The notes: a model not told the origin generated them from the sequence alone. Shown: positions 1 to 12,335, counted from the first letter of the stretch. The stretch is 64,000 nucleotides of DNA from Glutamicibacter sp. B1 (GCF_039602135.1 NZ_CP125942.1:186001-250000), one strand, 5' to 3'. Numbers and translations: made by a program.

Positions 1-50
<50 letters not shown>

Positions 51-242
51 AGCTAACCATTTTTTGGTTGCCCATGTCTGTGCACGAGTGTTGTACGGGT
101 GGGTTGCTCATGGGTGGAATATCAATGAACTCAGTACTGGAAAGCATGCATGCCTGATCAGTCCTTTATATGGGGGTTGTGTGGTGTGTGTGGGGTACTG
201 GCTGTGGCTGCATGGTGTTTGTGTGCTGTTAGTACGCACTGG

Positions 243-594
243 TGATGATGGTCCTCTTGGGGGTTGTTGTTGGTGGTGTTGGAACGTGGTGTGTGAGTGG
301 TGTGTGGTTTGTATGGTTTGGCATGCTGTTGGGTTTTGAGGCAACAAGCCTCTAATACCGTGGTGATGATCCTTTGGGGTTGTTGTTGTGGTGTTGGGGT
401 TCTTGGTGTTTCGGTGTTTGTCCTGTGTTTGCTGCGGTGATGTCCTGGTGGATTGATACTGGCCTTTGGGTTGGTGTTGGTTTGGGGTGTTGTTGTGGGG
501 GTGTGGGGTTGTTGTTTGGGAACTGTATAGTGAACGCGAGCATCTTGCAGATGAGATGAGTCTGATGATCCTTTTCCTGGGGTTGTTGGGTGTT
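243..594 (+). repeat. three imperfect G/T-rich repeats in the spacer
   Basis: Copies start near 243, 364 and 562. Each begins TGATGAT, continues with CCT and a short T run, then GGGGTTGTTG, and the first two go on into GTGGTGTTGG. They are alike enough to suggest duplication within the spacer rather than base composition alone. No function can be read from the sequence. Confidence 0.55.
521..541 (+). other. 5' arm of long pre-23S processing stem
   Basis: The 21 bases AACTGTATAGTGAACGCGAGC pair without a gap with 3822-3842 in the 23S-5S spacer, using three G-U wobbles. This would close a helix around the whole 23S gene. A conserved TAGTG-ACGCGAGCATC element at this place is characteristic of actinobacterial spacers. 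The likely role is a precursor stem cut during 23S maturation (RNase III or an equivalent), which is inference. Confidence 0.7.
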
Positions 595-667
595 TGAGTC
601 TTGTCTGTGTGATTTTGTTAGATTGTTTTATTGCTCAATTATTTTTGGGAACTTTGATTTTGTGTTG

Positions 668-3777
<3,110 letters not shown>

Positions 3778-3821
3778 AACACAACTATAAAACAATAATT
3801 TGCTAGCAAAGTTAGTATGCT

Positions 3822-3842
3822 GTTCGCGTTCACTATGCGGTT
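3822..3842 (+). other. 3' arm of long pre-23S processing stem
   Basis: The bases GTTCGCGTTCACTATGCGGTT are the partner of 521-541 and place both spacers in one long helix outside the 23S terminal helix. The spacer from 3778 to 3932 holds no tRNA or other gene. Confidence 0.7.
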
Positions 3843-3932
3843 ACGAGACAACAACCTCGAACCATAAAAACATGAGATAAGTTTTAACACCGGAAACATG
3901 ACCAAGAGTAATGGTTTGTGTGCTTCGTGATT

Positions 3933-4051
3933 GTTACGGCGGTCATAGCGTGGGGGAAACGCCCGGTCCCATACCGAACCCGGAAGCTAAGGCCCATTGC
4001 GCCGATGGTACTGCACTCGTGAGGGTGTGGGAGAGTAGGTCACCGCCGGAC
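3933..4051 (+). rRNA. rrf: 5S ribosomal RNA
   Basis: A 119-base 5S gene. The terminal arms GTTACGGCGGTCATAGCG and GGTCACCGCCGGAC pair, and the internal CCCGGTCCCATACCGAACCCGGAAG block is the conserved 5S loop B/C region. It is the last gene of the rRNA operon, about 155 bases after 23S. Ends are good to within one or two bases. Confidence 0.95.
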
Positions 4052-4071
4052 TTAACCTAAAGAATATGGTT

Positions 4072-4105
4072 TGAGGCCCTGGACACTATGGTGTTCAGGG
4101 CCTCA
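4072..4105 (+). terminator. rRNA operon terminator hairpin
   Basis: A 15-bp stem (TGAGGCCCTGGACAC against GTGTTCAGGGCCTCA, one G-U pair) with loop TATG lies 20 bases after 5S. The following T-tract is short (CTGTTTAACC), as is usual for actinobacterial terminators. Confidence 0.85.
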
Positions 4106-4216
4106 CCTGTTTAACCAACAAGGTTGCTGGCGACTATCTGGCATCTCTTGACGCTCTGTTCGAGGCAGTTCTAGAGTCAACGCATCTATTCGTTGTTGCT
4201 CGAGGAGGACTCTTCA

Positions 4217-4732
4217 ATGAGTCATCTAACGTTCGCCATCAATGTCACCCTGGATGGATGTATTGATCATCGGGTGGGGATCGCTGACGATGAGACCCAT
4301 GAGTACTTTACTGACCTAATGGATCAACACGGAGCGATGCTGTGGGGTCGTACTACGTACGAAATGATGGAAGAATACTGGCCGCTAGTGGCCAGTGGAG
4401 AAATCGAAGCGCCTGCGGCAATGCGCCATTGGGCAATGATGATTGAAGACAAACCTAAATATGTGGTCTCCACGCAACGCGTTGAATTCCCGTGGAAAAA
4501 TAGTCGCCACCTTAGCGGTGATCTAAAAACCGCAGTCCACGCGCTAGTCGAAAGCACACCGAAGGGCGTGCTGCTAGGAAGCAACAAGCTCGCAACTGAG
4601 TTGGATCGCCTCGGGATGATCGACGAATATCGCTTCCTTATCCATCCCATCATCGCCGGTCATGGTCCCCGACTGTACACACTGGGGCTACCAAGTGAGC
4701 GTCGTATGGAACTGCGGGAACGCAGAACCTGA
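4217..4732 (+). CDS. DHFR-fold reductase (RibD C-terminal-like), frameshifted at the end
   Basis: A dihydrofolate-reductase-fold protein of the RibD C-terminal/YyaP group, 171 aa as read. Visible family marks are the TLDG segment near residues 11-14, GRTTYE near 43-48 and IIAGHGPRLY near 145-154. Members are NADPH-dependent reductases of mostly unknown substrate. The start is set by GAGGAGGA at 4202-4209, seven bases before ATG 4217, in preference to an upstream in-frame codon at 4193. The protein stops at RERRT, but one frame over the sequence continues as SNGVIAVHYRRAR and ends at TAA 4771-4773, which matches the usual end of this family. A single missing base near 4729 would restore it, and the terminator begins at 4772, right on that stop. 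So either a recent frameshift or a sequencing indel removed about 14 residues. Confidence 0.85.
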   Translation: MSHLTFAINVTLDGCIDHRVGIADDETHEYFTDLMDQHGAMLWGRTTYEMMEEYWPLVASGEIEAPAAMRHWAMMIEDKPKYVVSTQRVEFPWKNSRHLSGDLKTAVHALVESTPKGVLLGSNKLATELDRLGMIDEYRFLIHPIIAGHGPRLYTLGLPSERRMELRERRT

Positions 4733-4771
4733 GTAACGGTGTGATCGCGGTGCACTATCGTCGCGCACGAT

Positions 4772-4815
4772 AAAGCCGACCCGCTCGTGGAAAACTCCAC
4801 GAGCGGGCCGGCTTT
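4772..4815. terminator. bidirectional terminator between convergent genes
   Basis: A 20-bp inverted repeat with one mismatch (AAAGCCGACCCGCTCGTGGA against its complement) and an AAAC loop. It sits between the convergent reductase and polyol dehydrogenase genes. AAA and TTT flank the stem, so it can serve both strands. It overlaps the stop codon the reductase would have without its frameshift. Confidence 0.85.
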
Positions 4816-4831
4816 GGCAGTAAAGAATAAT

Positions 4832-6319
4832 TTAGCGGGCGGTCGCTTGCTGTCCCGTCAGTTCAGCCAGGGTCGCCAGAGATCCGTGTTCATGCAGGGA
4901 CTCTAAGGTCTTCAGGTACGGTGTGGTGAAACGTTCATCATCAACCACATCTCCGAAGAGGTCGCGCTGACGTAGGAAGGCCAGTGGATCTTCGTGGTGC
5001 TTGGACGCTGTAGCGTGGACTTCCTCGGCGAGGCGGTCAACGATGTTGATGGTCGCGCCATCCTCATCGGTGCCCTCGGCGTAGCGAGCCCAGCTAGCGA
5101 CAATGGCGGCCGAGAGCGTGACATCGCGGTTGGCGGCGAGGTTTTCACGCACTACAGGCATTAGCCACTTGGGGATGCGGTCCGAGGAGTCAGCGCAGAG
5201 TCGGGCCACGGTATCGGCCACGTATTCGTTGCTGTAACGTTCGATGAGCTTGTGCTGGTAAGCATCCAGATCTACCCCGGGCAGGGCGCGGAGGGTAGGC
5301 TCGGCTTCTTTTTTCATGTAGCTCAGCAGGAACTGGGCGAACAGTTCGTTGCGTGCCACATCGTGCACCGCACGGTAGCCGGCGAGGTGGCCGAAGTAGC
5401 ACAGGCCCTGGTGGGTGGCATTGAGCAGTCGCAGCTTCATCAGTTCATAGGGCACCACGTCATCGACCAGCTGTACGCCAGCCTCTTCATAGGGTGGGCG
5501 ACCGGCCACAAACTTGTCCTCGAGCACCCACTGCTCAAAGTCTTCGCAGACTACCGGCCAGCCATCATCGATGCCGTAGTTCTGAGCCACGTCAGCCCGA
5601 TCGGCATCGGTGGTGACCGGGGTAATGCGGTCCACCATGGAGTTCGGGAAGGAAACATTCTCTTGGACCCAATCACCGAATTCGGGATCCAGCGCGCTAG
5701 CGAAGGCACCAAACATCTTGTGCGCGACCTCGCCATTGCCCTGAATGTTGTCGCAGCTCATCACGGTGAACGGCGCGAGTCCGCGTTCACGACGTAGCTT
5801 CAGCCCGGCGCTGATCAACCCGAAAGTGGTTCGTGGGGCCTGTGGATTGGCTAGGTCCGCAGCGATGGCGGGATTACTGAGGTCGAATTCTCCGGTCACG
5901 GGGTGGACGTTGTAACCACCTTCGGTGACGGTCAGTGAGACGATGCGGATCGCCGGATCGGCTAGCTGTTCGATGGCTGCGGTGAGGTCATCGGGGGCGT
6001 AGAGGAATTGGAGGATCGAGCCGATGACCTCAACCTCGCGGGAGCCGTCAGGATTTTTCACCACGAGGGTGTAGAGCCCGTCGCTGGCGTTTAGTACATC
6101 GCGCATGCGCTGATCGGATTCCATGACGCCCATGCCAATGATTCCCCAGTCCAACGCCTTGCCCTGATTCATCAGGCGGTTCAGGTACATGGCCTGGTGG
6201 GCGCGGTGGAAGCCACCCACTCCGAAATGGACGATGCCTGCGGTAGCTTTGCTGCGGTCATAGCGGGGGATGCCCACCTGTGGATCGAGCTGGCTGAGTG
6301 TCTGGTTGTTCAGTTTCAT
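4832..6319 (-). CDS. mannitol/D-arabinitol dehydrogenase family protein
   Basis: A 495-aa polyol-specific long-chain dehydrogenase that oxidises a sugar alcohol to a ketose with NAD in the cytoplasm. The N-terminal nucleotide-binding region shows GVGGFHRAHQA near residues 33-43, and the catalytic K-x4-N-x2-H motif appears as KLRLLNATH near residue 295. The family holds mannitol 2-dehydrogenase, D-arabinitol 4-dehydrogenase and fructuronate reductase, which sequence reading cannot separate. The neighbours favour D-arabinitol: an RbtT/DalT-type permease lies 29 bases upstream in the same operon, and the divergent unit encodes xylulokinase, which would phosphorylate the D-xylulose formed. With mannitol as substrate the product would be fructose and a xylulokinase would not be needed. 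Length and motifs look intact. Confidence 0.9.
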   Translation of the reverse strand: MKLNNQTLSQLDPQVGIPRYDRSKATAGIVHFGVGGFHRAHQAMYLNRLMNQGKALDWGIIGMGVMESDQRMRDVLNASDGLYTLVVKNPDGSREVEVIGSILQFLYAPDDLTAAIEQLADPAIRIVSLTVTEGGYNVHPVTGEFDLSNPAIAADLANPQAPRTTFGLISAGLKLRRERGLAPFTVMSCDNIQGNGEVAHKMFGAFASALDPEFGDWVQENVSFPNSMVDRITPVTTDADRADVAQNYGIDDGWPVVCEDFEQWVLEDKFVAGRPPYEEAGVQLVDDVVPYELMKLRLLNATHQGLCYFGHLAGYRAVHDVARNELFAQFLLSYMKKEAEPTLRALPGVDLDAYQHKLIERYSNEYVADTVARLCADSSDRIPKWLMPVVRENLAANRDVTLSAAIVASWARYAEGTDEDGATINIVDRLAEEVHATASKHHEDPLAFLRQRDLFGDVVDDERFTTPYLKTLESLHEHGSLATLAELTGQQATAR

Positions 6320-6348
6320 AGTTCTAGGTTCCTTTCTCAGGATCTGGC

Positions 6349-7662
6349 TTAGTGGGTGGCGATTGCTGGTGAGGGTGCTACGCCGTGAAAGCCTGGTTGG
6401 GTTCCGCGCAGGGAGTGCGACATGAGCGCGGCGACCAGGTAGAGGGCGGCGAAGAGGAAGACCATGCCGGCAGCTCCCAGCACGTTGTATAGCAGGGCGA
6501 CGAGCAGCGGGCCGGCGAAGACGGCGGCGCCGATGCCGAGGTTATAGGAGGCCATGGCTGCTCCGGGATGTTCGGGAGCCAGCGAGACGGCGATCGCCGA
6601 AAGCGGCACGAAGCCGGCCAACCCGATGCCGAAGATCGCACCAATGAGCAGGGTCAGTGGGTAGGCGAAGGCGTACCCATGATCCACGGCCCAGGCGGGA
6701 ACCAGGTAGAGCGCTGCCATGGAGATCGCGCAGAGTACGGCGCCGAACCAAACGACCACCTTGGACCAGCCCAGCTTGTCGCCCAGGGCACCGAAGAAGA
6801 GATTAAAGGGGATGTTGACCGCGTAGATCACGGTAGTCAGGATCAAAAACTGGCCAACACTCCAGCCGAAGCGGTCGGTGAATAGTGCTGGGAAGAAGAT
6901 TGCCATGCCGTAGGTGGGTACCGAGTTGATGGTACGGGTGAGCATCACCATCAGGGCCTTGCGGTTACTGATCAGCAGGCGTAGCCCAAAGCTCATGGTC
7001 TGGAAAACCTGTTCCGGGTTGCTGACCAAGGGGGCTCGTCCGGTCTTTTCCTTGACGCCGATCAGTGCGATCCCAGCACCGATGACCACCAGCGCTAGGG
7101 ATACCCAGAGGGTTTGGTAGTAGCTCAGGGAGAAAATTTCCAGAGTGGCGTTGGCAGTCAGGGCACCGAGGGTGGGTAGACCGGCGCTGAAGGCGACATA
7201 GAACCAGCCGATGGCTACCGCCAGGCGCTTGGCATTGGCGGTGGCAGAAATCCAGACCAGGAATCCGTAGGCGAAGAAGGGGTAGCCAAAGCCGCGCAGC
7301 GCATAGGTGATGAAGATCAGCGGCATGCTCGAGGTATTCAGCGCGACGCCCAAAAAGAGTAGTTCGAAGACGATCCAGATGCCGGCGCCGATCATCATGA
7401 CCTTGCGTGGGCCCCATAGATCGGACAGCGAGGCCGAGAGGAATGCGGCGATTGCGACGGCTACGCCGTAGATGGTGACCAGGGTTCCGGCTAGCGGAAT
7501 GGAGAAACCGTGGTCGCCGGTCAGATAAGGGGCGAGGATATTGGTTTCTACGCCGTCGCCGATCATGAAGATCATCAGGCCGACAAATCCCCACAGTAGT
7601 GGGCGTGGTAGCCCGAGTTTCTCTAACAGTGAGTTGGGTGCGGGCACTGGGGTCGATGTCAT
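6349..7662 (-). CDS. MFS polyol permease, RbtT/DalT/CsbX-like
   Basis: A 437-aa integral membrane protein with about twelve hydrophobic segments. The N-terminal EKLGLPRPLLWGF and FMIGDGVE segments resemble the pentitol permeases RbtT and DalT and their relative CsbX, so it probably carries a polyol with protons across the cytoplasmic membrane. It is the first gene of the minus-strand operon and precedes the polyol dehydrogenase by 29 bases. The divergent DeoR gene starts about 107 bases away, so uptake, oxidation and regulation share one promoter region. Substrate assignment to D-arabinitol is inference from context. Confidence 0.85.
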   Translation of the reverse strand: MTSTPVPAPNSLLEKLGLPRPLLWGFVGLMIFMIGDGVETNILAPYLTGDHGFSIPLAGTLVTIYGVAVAIAAFLSASLSDLWGPRKVMMIGAGIWIVFELLFLGVALNTSSMPLIFITYALRGFGYPFFAYGFLVWISATANAKRLAVAIGWFYVAFSAGLPTLGALTANATLEIFSLSYYQTLWVSLALVVIGAGIALIGVKEKTGRAPLVSNPEQVFQTMSFGLRLLISNRKALMVMLTRTINSVPTYGMAIFFPALFTDRFGWSVGQFLILTTVIYAVNIPFNLFFGALGDKLGWSKVVVWFGAVLCAISMAALYLVPAWAVDHGYAFAYPLTLLIGAIFGIGLAGFVPLSAIAVSLAPEHPGAAMASYNLGIGAAVFAGPLLVALLYNVLGAAGMVFLFAALYLVAALMSHSLRGTQPGFHGVAPSPAIATH

Positions 7663-7769
7663 GGCGCTCCTTTGCGACAGCCTTGCCGGGTGATCGATTG
7701 AACCAATCTAACACCAAACAAACAAATTCAACATATTTTCTGTTAAAAACTTGGAAAAGTTGATGTTTT
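7663..7769. promoter_or_regulatory. divergent promoter region of the polyol locus
   Basis: An A/T-rich gap of 107 bases separates the permease and DeoR start codons and must hold both promoters. Several TGTT/AACA half-sites occur (for example around 7715-7770), as expected for a DeoR/GlpR operator, but no single palindrome stands out. Confidence 0.5.
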
Positions 7770-8639
7770 GTGAGTTTGCGCCCGGCATCTATCATCGAAG
7801 TTGTGGCAAATAACGAACCTGATGTTAAGAACGATGTTCCCGGCCTCGCCCAGGGACTGCCTCCCGAAGCGCGCCGCGAACAAATCACCGGGCACGTCAA
7901 TAAGGCCCGCAGCTGCCGGGTCGAGGAGTTGGCCGAAATCTTCGCAGTCAGCGCCATGACTATCCACCGTGACCTCGACGTACTGGCCAAAGAAGGACGG
8001 CTGCAACGCATCCGTGGTGGGGCACGCGCCATCACCGCCCGCCTAGCCGAACGCGATGTCCGCCTGCGTCGCCACCTGAACTCCGAAATCAAAGGGCAGC
8101 TAGCCGCCACCGCCGCGCAACTGATCGAACGTAACTCTGTGATCGCACTGGATGACTCCACCACCGTTGGTGCGCTGGGTGACTACCTCGAAGAACGCGA
8201 ACCCTCCACCGTGATCACCCATTCGCTCGCGCTAATGGGGGCGGTATCCGCCATGGCGCACATCGACATGGTCGGGCTCGGCGGGCAGTACTACGCCGAA
8301 ACCGACTCCTTCCTCGGCTCGATTGTGGTGGAACAGGCCGAGCGGCTGATGGCCGACGCAGTCTTTGTCTCCACCACCGCGATCAAAGACCAGGCACTGT
8401 TGCATCCGGATGCTGAGGCAGCCCGCACCAAGCGCGCTCTACTGAAGATGGGGCGGCGCAAAATCCTGGTAGTGGACTCCAGCAAATACGAGTCCGCCGG
8501 CATCTACCACGTGATGGACCTATCCGAAATCGACGACGTGGTCATCGACGACCAACTCGATCCGAAATTGATGAGCCAGCTTAGGACCCTCGGCCCACGC
8601 ATCCACATTGTCAACACCTCTGCAAAGGCGCATTCATGA
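7770..8639 (+). CDS. DeoR/GlpR family transcriptional regulator
   Basis: A DNA-binding repressor of sugar or polyol metabolism. It has an N-terminal winged helix (RREQITGHV...VEELAEIFAVSAMTIHRDLDVLAKEGRLQRIRGGA, about residues 35-84) and the C-terminal DeoR sensor domain of the phosphosugar-isomerase fold (DDSTTVGALGDYL and FVSTTAI). Start choice is open: GTG 7770 gives 289 aa and GTG 7803 gives 278 aa, and neither has a strong ribosome site. Its stop overlaps the xylulokinase start by four bases (ATGA), so the two are co-translated. By position it should control both arms of the polyol locus, with a phosphorylated intermediate as likely inducer. Confidence 0.88.
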   Translation: MSLRPASIIEVVANNEPDVKNDVPGLAQGLPPEARREQITGHVNKARSCRVEELAEIFAVSAMTIHRDLDVLAKEGRLQRIRGGARAITARLAERDVRLRRHLNSEIKGQLAATAAQLIERNSVIALDDSTTVGALGDYLEEREPSTVITHSLALMGAVSAMAHIDMVGLGGQYYAETDSFLGSIVVEQAERLMADAVFVSTTAIKDQALLHPDAEAARTKRALLKMGRRKILVVDSSKYESAGIYHVMDLSEIDDVVIDDQLDPKLMSQLRTLGPRIHIVNTSAKAHS

Positions 8640-10024
8640 CCCCCACCTATGTCTTAGGCATCGACTCATCGACACAGTCCTGCAAGGCCCTACTGGTTGA
8701 CGCGGCCACCGGCGAAGTGGTGGCCGAAGCCCGCCAGCGGCACCCCCAAGGCACCCAAGTAGATCCGCAACACTGGATCACCGCGATGGAAGAGGCCACC
8801 GAAGAGCTGTTGCCCCGCGCCGCAGCGGTCTCCATCGCAGGACAACAGCACGGCATGGTGGCACTGGATGAGCACGGGGTTCCGGTGCGCGAAGCCATGC
8901 TGTGGAACGATACGTCCTCGGCCCCGCAGGCCGCCGAACTGACCGAGGAACTCGGTGGGGCCCAGGCCAGCGCTCAGAAGATCGGTAGCGTTCCGGTGGC
9001 CTCACTGACCGTGAGCAAACTGCGCTGGCTACGCGATCATGAACCGCACAACGCGCAACGCACCACCGAAGTCCTGCTACCCCACGACTACCTGACCTGG
9101 CATTTAAGTGGACGCGGGCAGGCGGTCAGCGACCACGGGGATGCTTCGGGCACCGGATACTACGACCCGGCGGCCCGCCGCTTCCTGCCAGAACTGGCTG
9201 CCAGTGCCTTGGGCCATCCGGTGAAACTGCCCCGCCTGGCAGAAGCCAACGAAGTGGTGGGGCGTACTGCCAGCGGGGCAGCTATTGCTGCTGGCACCGG
9301 AGATAATATGGCCGCCGCCTTAGGGCTGGACCTGCAACCCGGGGATGTCTGCATTTCCATCGGAACCTCCGGGGTAGCTTCGGCCGTAGTGGAGCACAGC
9401 GTGCATGATGGCACCGGAATGGTCAACGGGTTTGTCTCCGCCAACAACAAATACCTGCCGCTGGCCTGCACCCTGAATGGTGCACCGGTCTTAGATTTTG
9501 GTGCGCGCATGCTCGGGGTCGGGCAACAAGAATTCTCCGATATGGCACTGGCTGCCGAACCGGGTTCCGGCGGGGTTGTGCTGTTGCCTTACTTCGGTGG
9601 GGAACGCACCCCCAACCGCCCCGAAGCCACCGGTCTGTTGCAAGGATTGCGCACCACCACCACGCGAGAGCAGATCGCCCGCGCCTATGTGGAAGGACTG
9701 CTGTGTTCCATGAAGGACGCGGTGGCCGCGCTGGAAGCCAATACCCATCAGGCCACCGCGCGGATCCTGCTCATCGGCGGAGGGGCCGGGGCCGAAGCGG
9801 TACGCAGGATCGCGCCCGAGGTTTTTGGGGTGGCAGTGGAGGTTCCACGCACCGCAGAATATGTGGCCCTTGGGGCAGCTCGGCAGGCAGCCTGGGCGCT
9901 GAGCGGTGAAGATGAACCACCGGTGTGGAATATTGCGGCGTCGACCCGATACGAGGCCCAGGAACGGCCGGAAATTTACGCTCATTACGCGTCGCTACGT
10001 GACGCGACAGAAGGGTGGAAATAG
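8636..10024 (+). CDS. xylB: xylulokinase (FGGY family), first copy
   Basis: A 462-aa FGGY carbohydrate kinase that transfers phosphate from ATP to D-xylulose. The N-terminal [14 protein letters not shown] phosphate loop, GQQHGMV near residue 65, SIGTSGVAS near 240 and the C-terminal GGGAGAEAVRRI adenosine loop are all present. It is translationally coupled to the DeoR gene and lies opposite the polyol dehydrogenase, which supports conversion of D-xylulose from D-arabinitol to xylulose 5-phosphate. A second, diverged xylulokinase is at 62004-63431 in a xylose operon, so this copy probably serves the polyol route. Confidence 0.9.
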   Translation: MTPTYVLGIDSSTQSCKALLVDAATGEVVAEARQRHPQGTQVDPQHWITAMEEATEELLPRAAAVSIAGQQHGMVALDEHGVPVREAMLWNDTSSAPQAAELTEELGGAQASAQKIGSVPVASLTVSKLRWLRDHEPHNAQRTTEVLLPHDYLTWHLSGRGQAVSDHGDASGTGYYDPAARRFLPELAASALGHPVKLPRLAEANEVVGRTASGAAIAAGTGDNMAAALGLDLQPGDVCISIGTSGVASAVVEHSVHDGTGMVNGFVSANNKYLPLACTLNGAPVLDFGARMLGVGQQEFSDMALAAEPGSGGVVLLPYFGGERTPNRPEATGLLQGLRTTTTREQIARAYVEGLLCSMKDAVAALEANTHQATARILLIGGGAGAEAVRRIAPEVFGVAVEVPRTAEYVALGAARQAAWALSGEDEPPVWNIAASTRYEAQERPEIYAHYASLRDATEGWK

Positions 10025-10050
10025 GGCGGGTATCGCGTAGCGTAGGAACT

Positions 10051-10920
10051 ATGGATACGCTCTTTTTCGCCCATCGCGGCAGTTCCCATAAATACTCGGA
10101 GAATACCCGAGCCGCCTATCTGCAGGCCATTGACGAGGGAGCGGACGGGATCGAGTGCGATGTCCACCTGAGCATGGACGGTCAAGTGGTGTGCCATCAC
10201 GATCCCACCGTAGACCGCACCTCCGATGCCTCCGGGTTGGTTGCTGCCTACACCCTGCAACAGCTCAAAGCACTGGACTTCACCGGGGTGGTGCCGGCAG
10301 AAATCCCGGCCGAATACGGGGCTGAAAACGAGCAGCTACTGAGCCTAGATGAGCTGTTGGAACTGATCGAGCAGCGCGGCAAGCCGGTGGGACTGGCCGT
10401 GGAGATCAAGCATCCCAGCCCTTATGGGCTCATGCTCGAAGATCGGGTGTTGCAGGTGCTGCAAGCCCATCATTTTGACCCGGAAACCGGTAAGGCCGGG
10501 AGTGCCGGGCAGATCTCGGTGACGCTGATGAGCTTTGAACCGAACTCGCTGCGCTACCTGGGGCGAACGGTGAATCCAAAACTGTTATGCCAGCTGATGA
10601 CCGAGGTTAATCCCGCGTATCTGAAAGAGCTCTTGGACTCGGGACAGGTTGGCCGGGCCGCGGTGTATTCGGTGCTCTACCGTTCGGTGGCCGAAGGCAT
10701 TGAGCTGATTAACGCTGGTGGGGCCGGGATTATCGGTTCCGGAGTGGCGTGGACCCGTGCCAATGAGCACCTGGTGCGCCAATGGCTGGACGAAGGACGA
10801 GAAGCCAGGATCTGGACGGTGGATCGTGCGGCTGACGCGCAATACCTGATCGAGTTGGGCGTCGGGGAGCTGACCAGCAACCGACCTGTTGAACTTCGCG
10901 GCGAATTGGAGCAGTACTAG
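10051..10920 (+). CDS. glycerophosphodiester phosphodiesterase
   Basis: A GDPD-family enzyme of 289 aa that hydrolyses glycerophosphodiesters to glycerol 3-phosphate and an alcohol. The catalytic set is visible at the N-terminus: FAHRG (first His), SENT (Glu), [10 protein letters not shown] (metal-binding Glu and Asp) and HHDP (second His). No signal peptide is seen, so it should act in the cytoplasm. ATG 10051 is chosen because it starts just before FAHRG as in other family members; a GTG at 10015 would overlap xylB and add 12 residues. It follows xylB by 26 bases and probably shares its transcript. Confidence 0.87.
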   Translation: MDTLFFAHRGSSHKYSENTRAAYLQAIDEGADGIECDVHLSMDGQVVCHHDPTVDRTSDASGLVAAYTLQQLKALDFTGVVPAEIPAEYGAENEQLLSLDELLELIEQRGKPVGLAVEIKHPSPYGLMLEDRVLQVLQAHHFDPETGKAGSAGQISVTLMSFEPNSLRYLGRTVNPKLLCQLMTEVNPAYLKELLDSGQVGRAAVYSVLYRSVAEGIELINAGGAGIIGSGVAWTRANEHLVRQWLDEGREARIWTVDRAADAQYLIELGVGELTSNRPVELRGELEQY

Positions 10921-10924
10921 AGAA

Positions 10925-11611
10925 ATGATCGCCCAAGCAACCGAGCAGTTCAACCTGTACCTGGAAGACACCTACGCCTTTGAAGCGCAGGCCAGCGTGA
11001 TCGCTACCGGCGCCGATGACGAAGGCCCGTGGCTGGCGGTGAGCCCGAACATTTTCCACCCGCGCGGTGGTGGTCAGCCCGAAGATGAGGGCAGCGTTGA
11101 TGATCAACCGGTGAAAGTGCAACGTCTTGATAACGGGCTGGTCATCCTGCGTGGGGCAGCACAGCAGCCGGTGGGAGCCCAGGTGCACACGCAGATCGAT
11201 CGCGCGGTGCGCCTGCAGCATGCTGCCTTGCACACCGCCGGGCATATCCTCGGTTTTGCTGGGGAAGCACGGGGCTGGCAGCACCGAGGACATTCGCACT
11301 TTCCGGGACAAGCCCGCCTAGATTTTGACCCGCAGAGCATTGATCTTCCGTTGGCTGAGGAAGAGCAGCGCGCTGCTGCCAAGGCCTGGCTGCAACAACG
11401 GGTTGATGAACTGGTGGCCCAGGGAGGGGCGATTAGTAGTGTCATGGATGCCCAGGGTGTGCGGACCGTTAGCATTGCTGGCATTAATGCTGAACCCTGT
11501 GGTGGGACCCATGTAAGCCACGTTGACCAACTCACCGGGTTCATCATCGGCGAGGCCAAGGTCAAGCGTGGAGTCTACAAGGTGCGCTACGAGGCCAAGC
11601 ATAGTGACTAA
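10925..11611 (+). CDS. AlaX-like alanyl-tRNA editing hydrolase
   Basis: A free-standing editing-domain protein of 228 aa related to the AlaRS C-terminal editing domain, which removes wrongly attached amino acids from tRNA-Ala. The HPRGGGQP motif lies near residue 41, the first zinc motif HxxxH appears in LHTAGH near residue 100, and the second, CGGTH, near 195. ATG 10925 follows the phosphodiesterase stop by four bases; an earlier in-frame codon at 10889 would overlap that gene. The cell already needs a full AlaRS elsewhere, so this is a trans-editing factor. Its presence in a polyol/amino-acid transport unit is unexplained. Confidence 0.87.
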   Translation: MIAQATEQFNLYLEDTYAFEAQASVIATGADDEGPWLAVSPNIFHPRGGGQPEDEGSVDDQPVKVQRLDNGLVILRGAAQQPVGAQVHTQIDRAVRLQHAALHTAGHILGFAGEARGWQHRGHSHFPGQARLDFDPQSIDLPLAEEEQRAAAKAWLQQRVDELVAQGGAISSVMDAQGVRTVSIAGINAEPCGGTHVSHVDQLTGFIIGEAKVKRGVYKVRYEAKHSD

Positions 11612-12335
11612 GTTTTTGACCCCCGCGACCAAGATGGGTCTGTCCATCTCGATCGCTACCGGGTTGTATGGGATTTCCTTCGGCGCCCTCTCCATTGCCG
11701 CCGGGCTGAACCTCTGGCAAACCGTGGCCTTGAGCGCCCTAATGTTTACCGGTGGATCGCAGTTTGCATTCATTGGGGTAATTTCCGGTGGTGGGGCGGG
11801 GTCTGCAGCTTTTTCGGCCGCCTCGTTGTTGGGCGTGCGTAATGCCGTGTATGGGATGCAGATTAAACAGAGCCTGCGTCCACAAGGCCGGCAGGTTCCG
11901 TGGATGGCGCAGCTGACCATTGATGAATCTACGGCCGTGAGCCTGGGCCAGGCCCGCATGGCTGAGAAGCGTCGCGGGTTTATCACCGCCGGCACCGGGA
12001 TCTATATCCTGTGGAACCTCTTTACCGTGCTCGGCGCGTTATTGGGTGAGCAAATGGGGGATCCTGCTGTGTGGGGATTGGATGGTGCAGCGGTGGCGGC
12101 CTTCATTGGCCTGCTGTGGCCGCGACTGAAATCCGCTCAGCCGGTCATGATCGCCCTGGCCGCCGCCGTGCTGACCGCACTCGCGGTGCCCGTCAGCGCA
12201 CCGGGAATGCCCATTTTGATCACCGCGGTATGCGCTGCAATTTTTGCGGTCTTTACCTCCGGCAAGGTGCCCAATGCGACGGAACATGGGCGACTGCGTA
12301 GCGTGGAGCAAGAACCGGGGCAGGAGGAACAATGA
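11604..12335 (+). CDS. AzlC family branched-chain amino acid exporter subunit
   Basis: A membrane protein of 243 aa with about six to eight hydrophobic stretches and the AzlC hallmarks [19 protein letters not shown] and [10 protein letters not shown]. With AzlD it forms an export system for branched-chain amino acids. GTG 11604 is preferred as start, overlapping the AlaX stop by eight bases. The frame is open upstream to 11523, but that stretch is hydrophilic and lies wholly inside alaX. It ends in an ATGA overlap with azlD. Confidence 0.87.
   Translation: MTKFLTPATKMGLSISIATGLYGISFGALSIAAGLNLWQTVALSALMFTGGSQFAFIGVISGGGAGSAAFSAASLLGVRNAVYGMQIKQSLRPQGRQVPWMAQLTIDESTAVSLGQARMAEKRRGFITAGTGIYILWNLFTVLGALLGEQMGDPAVWGLDGAAVAAFIGLLWPRLKSAQPVMIALAAAVLTALAVPVSAPGMPILITAVCAAIFAVFTSGKVPNATEHGRLRSVEQEPGQEEQ

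Noticed and set aside
64..559. Short frames in the 16S-23S spacer
   Set aside because: Low-complexity G/T sequence gives Trp, Cys, Gly and Val-rich frames by chance; position inside the rRNA operon makes translation unlikely.
6965..8164. 399-codon minus-strand frame across permease and DeoR genes
   Set aside because: It is Arg/Ser-rich and overlaps two recognised genes in other frames.
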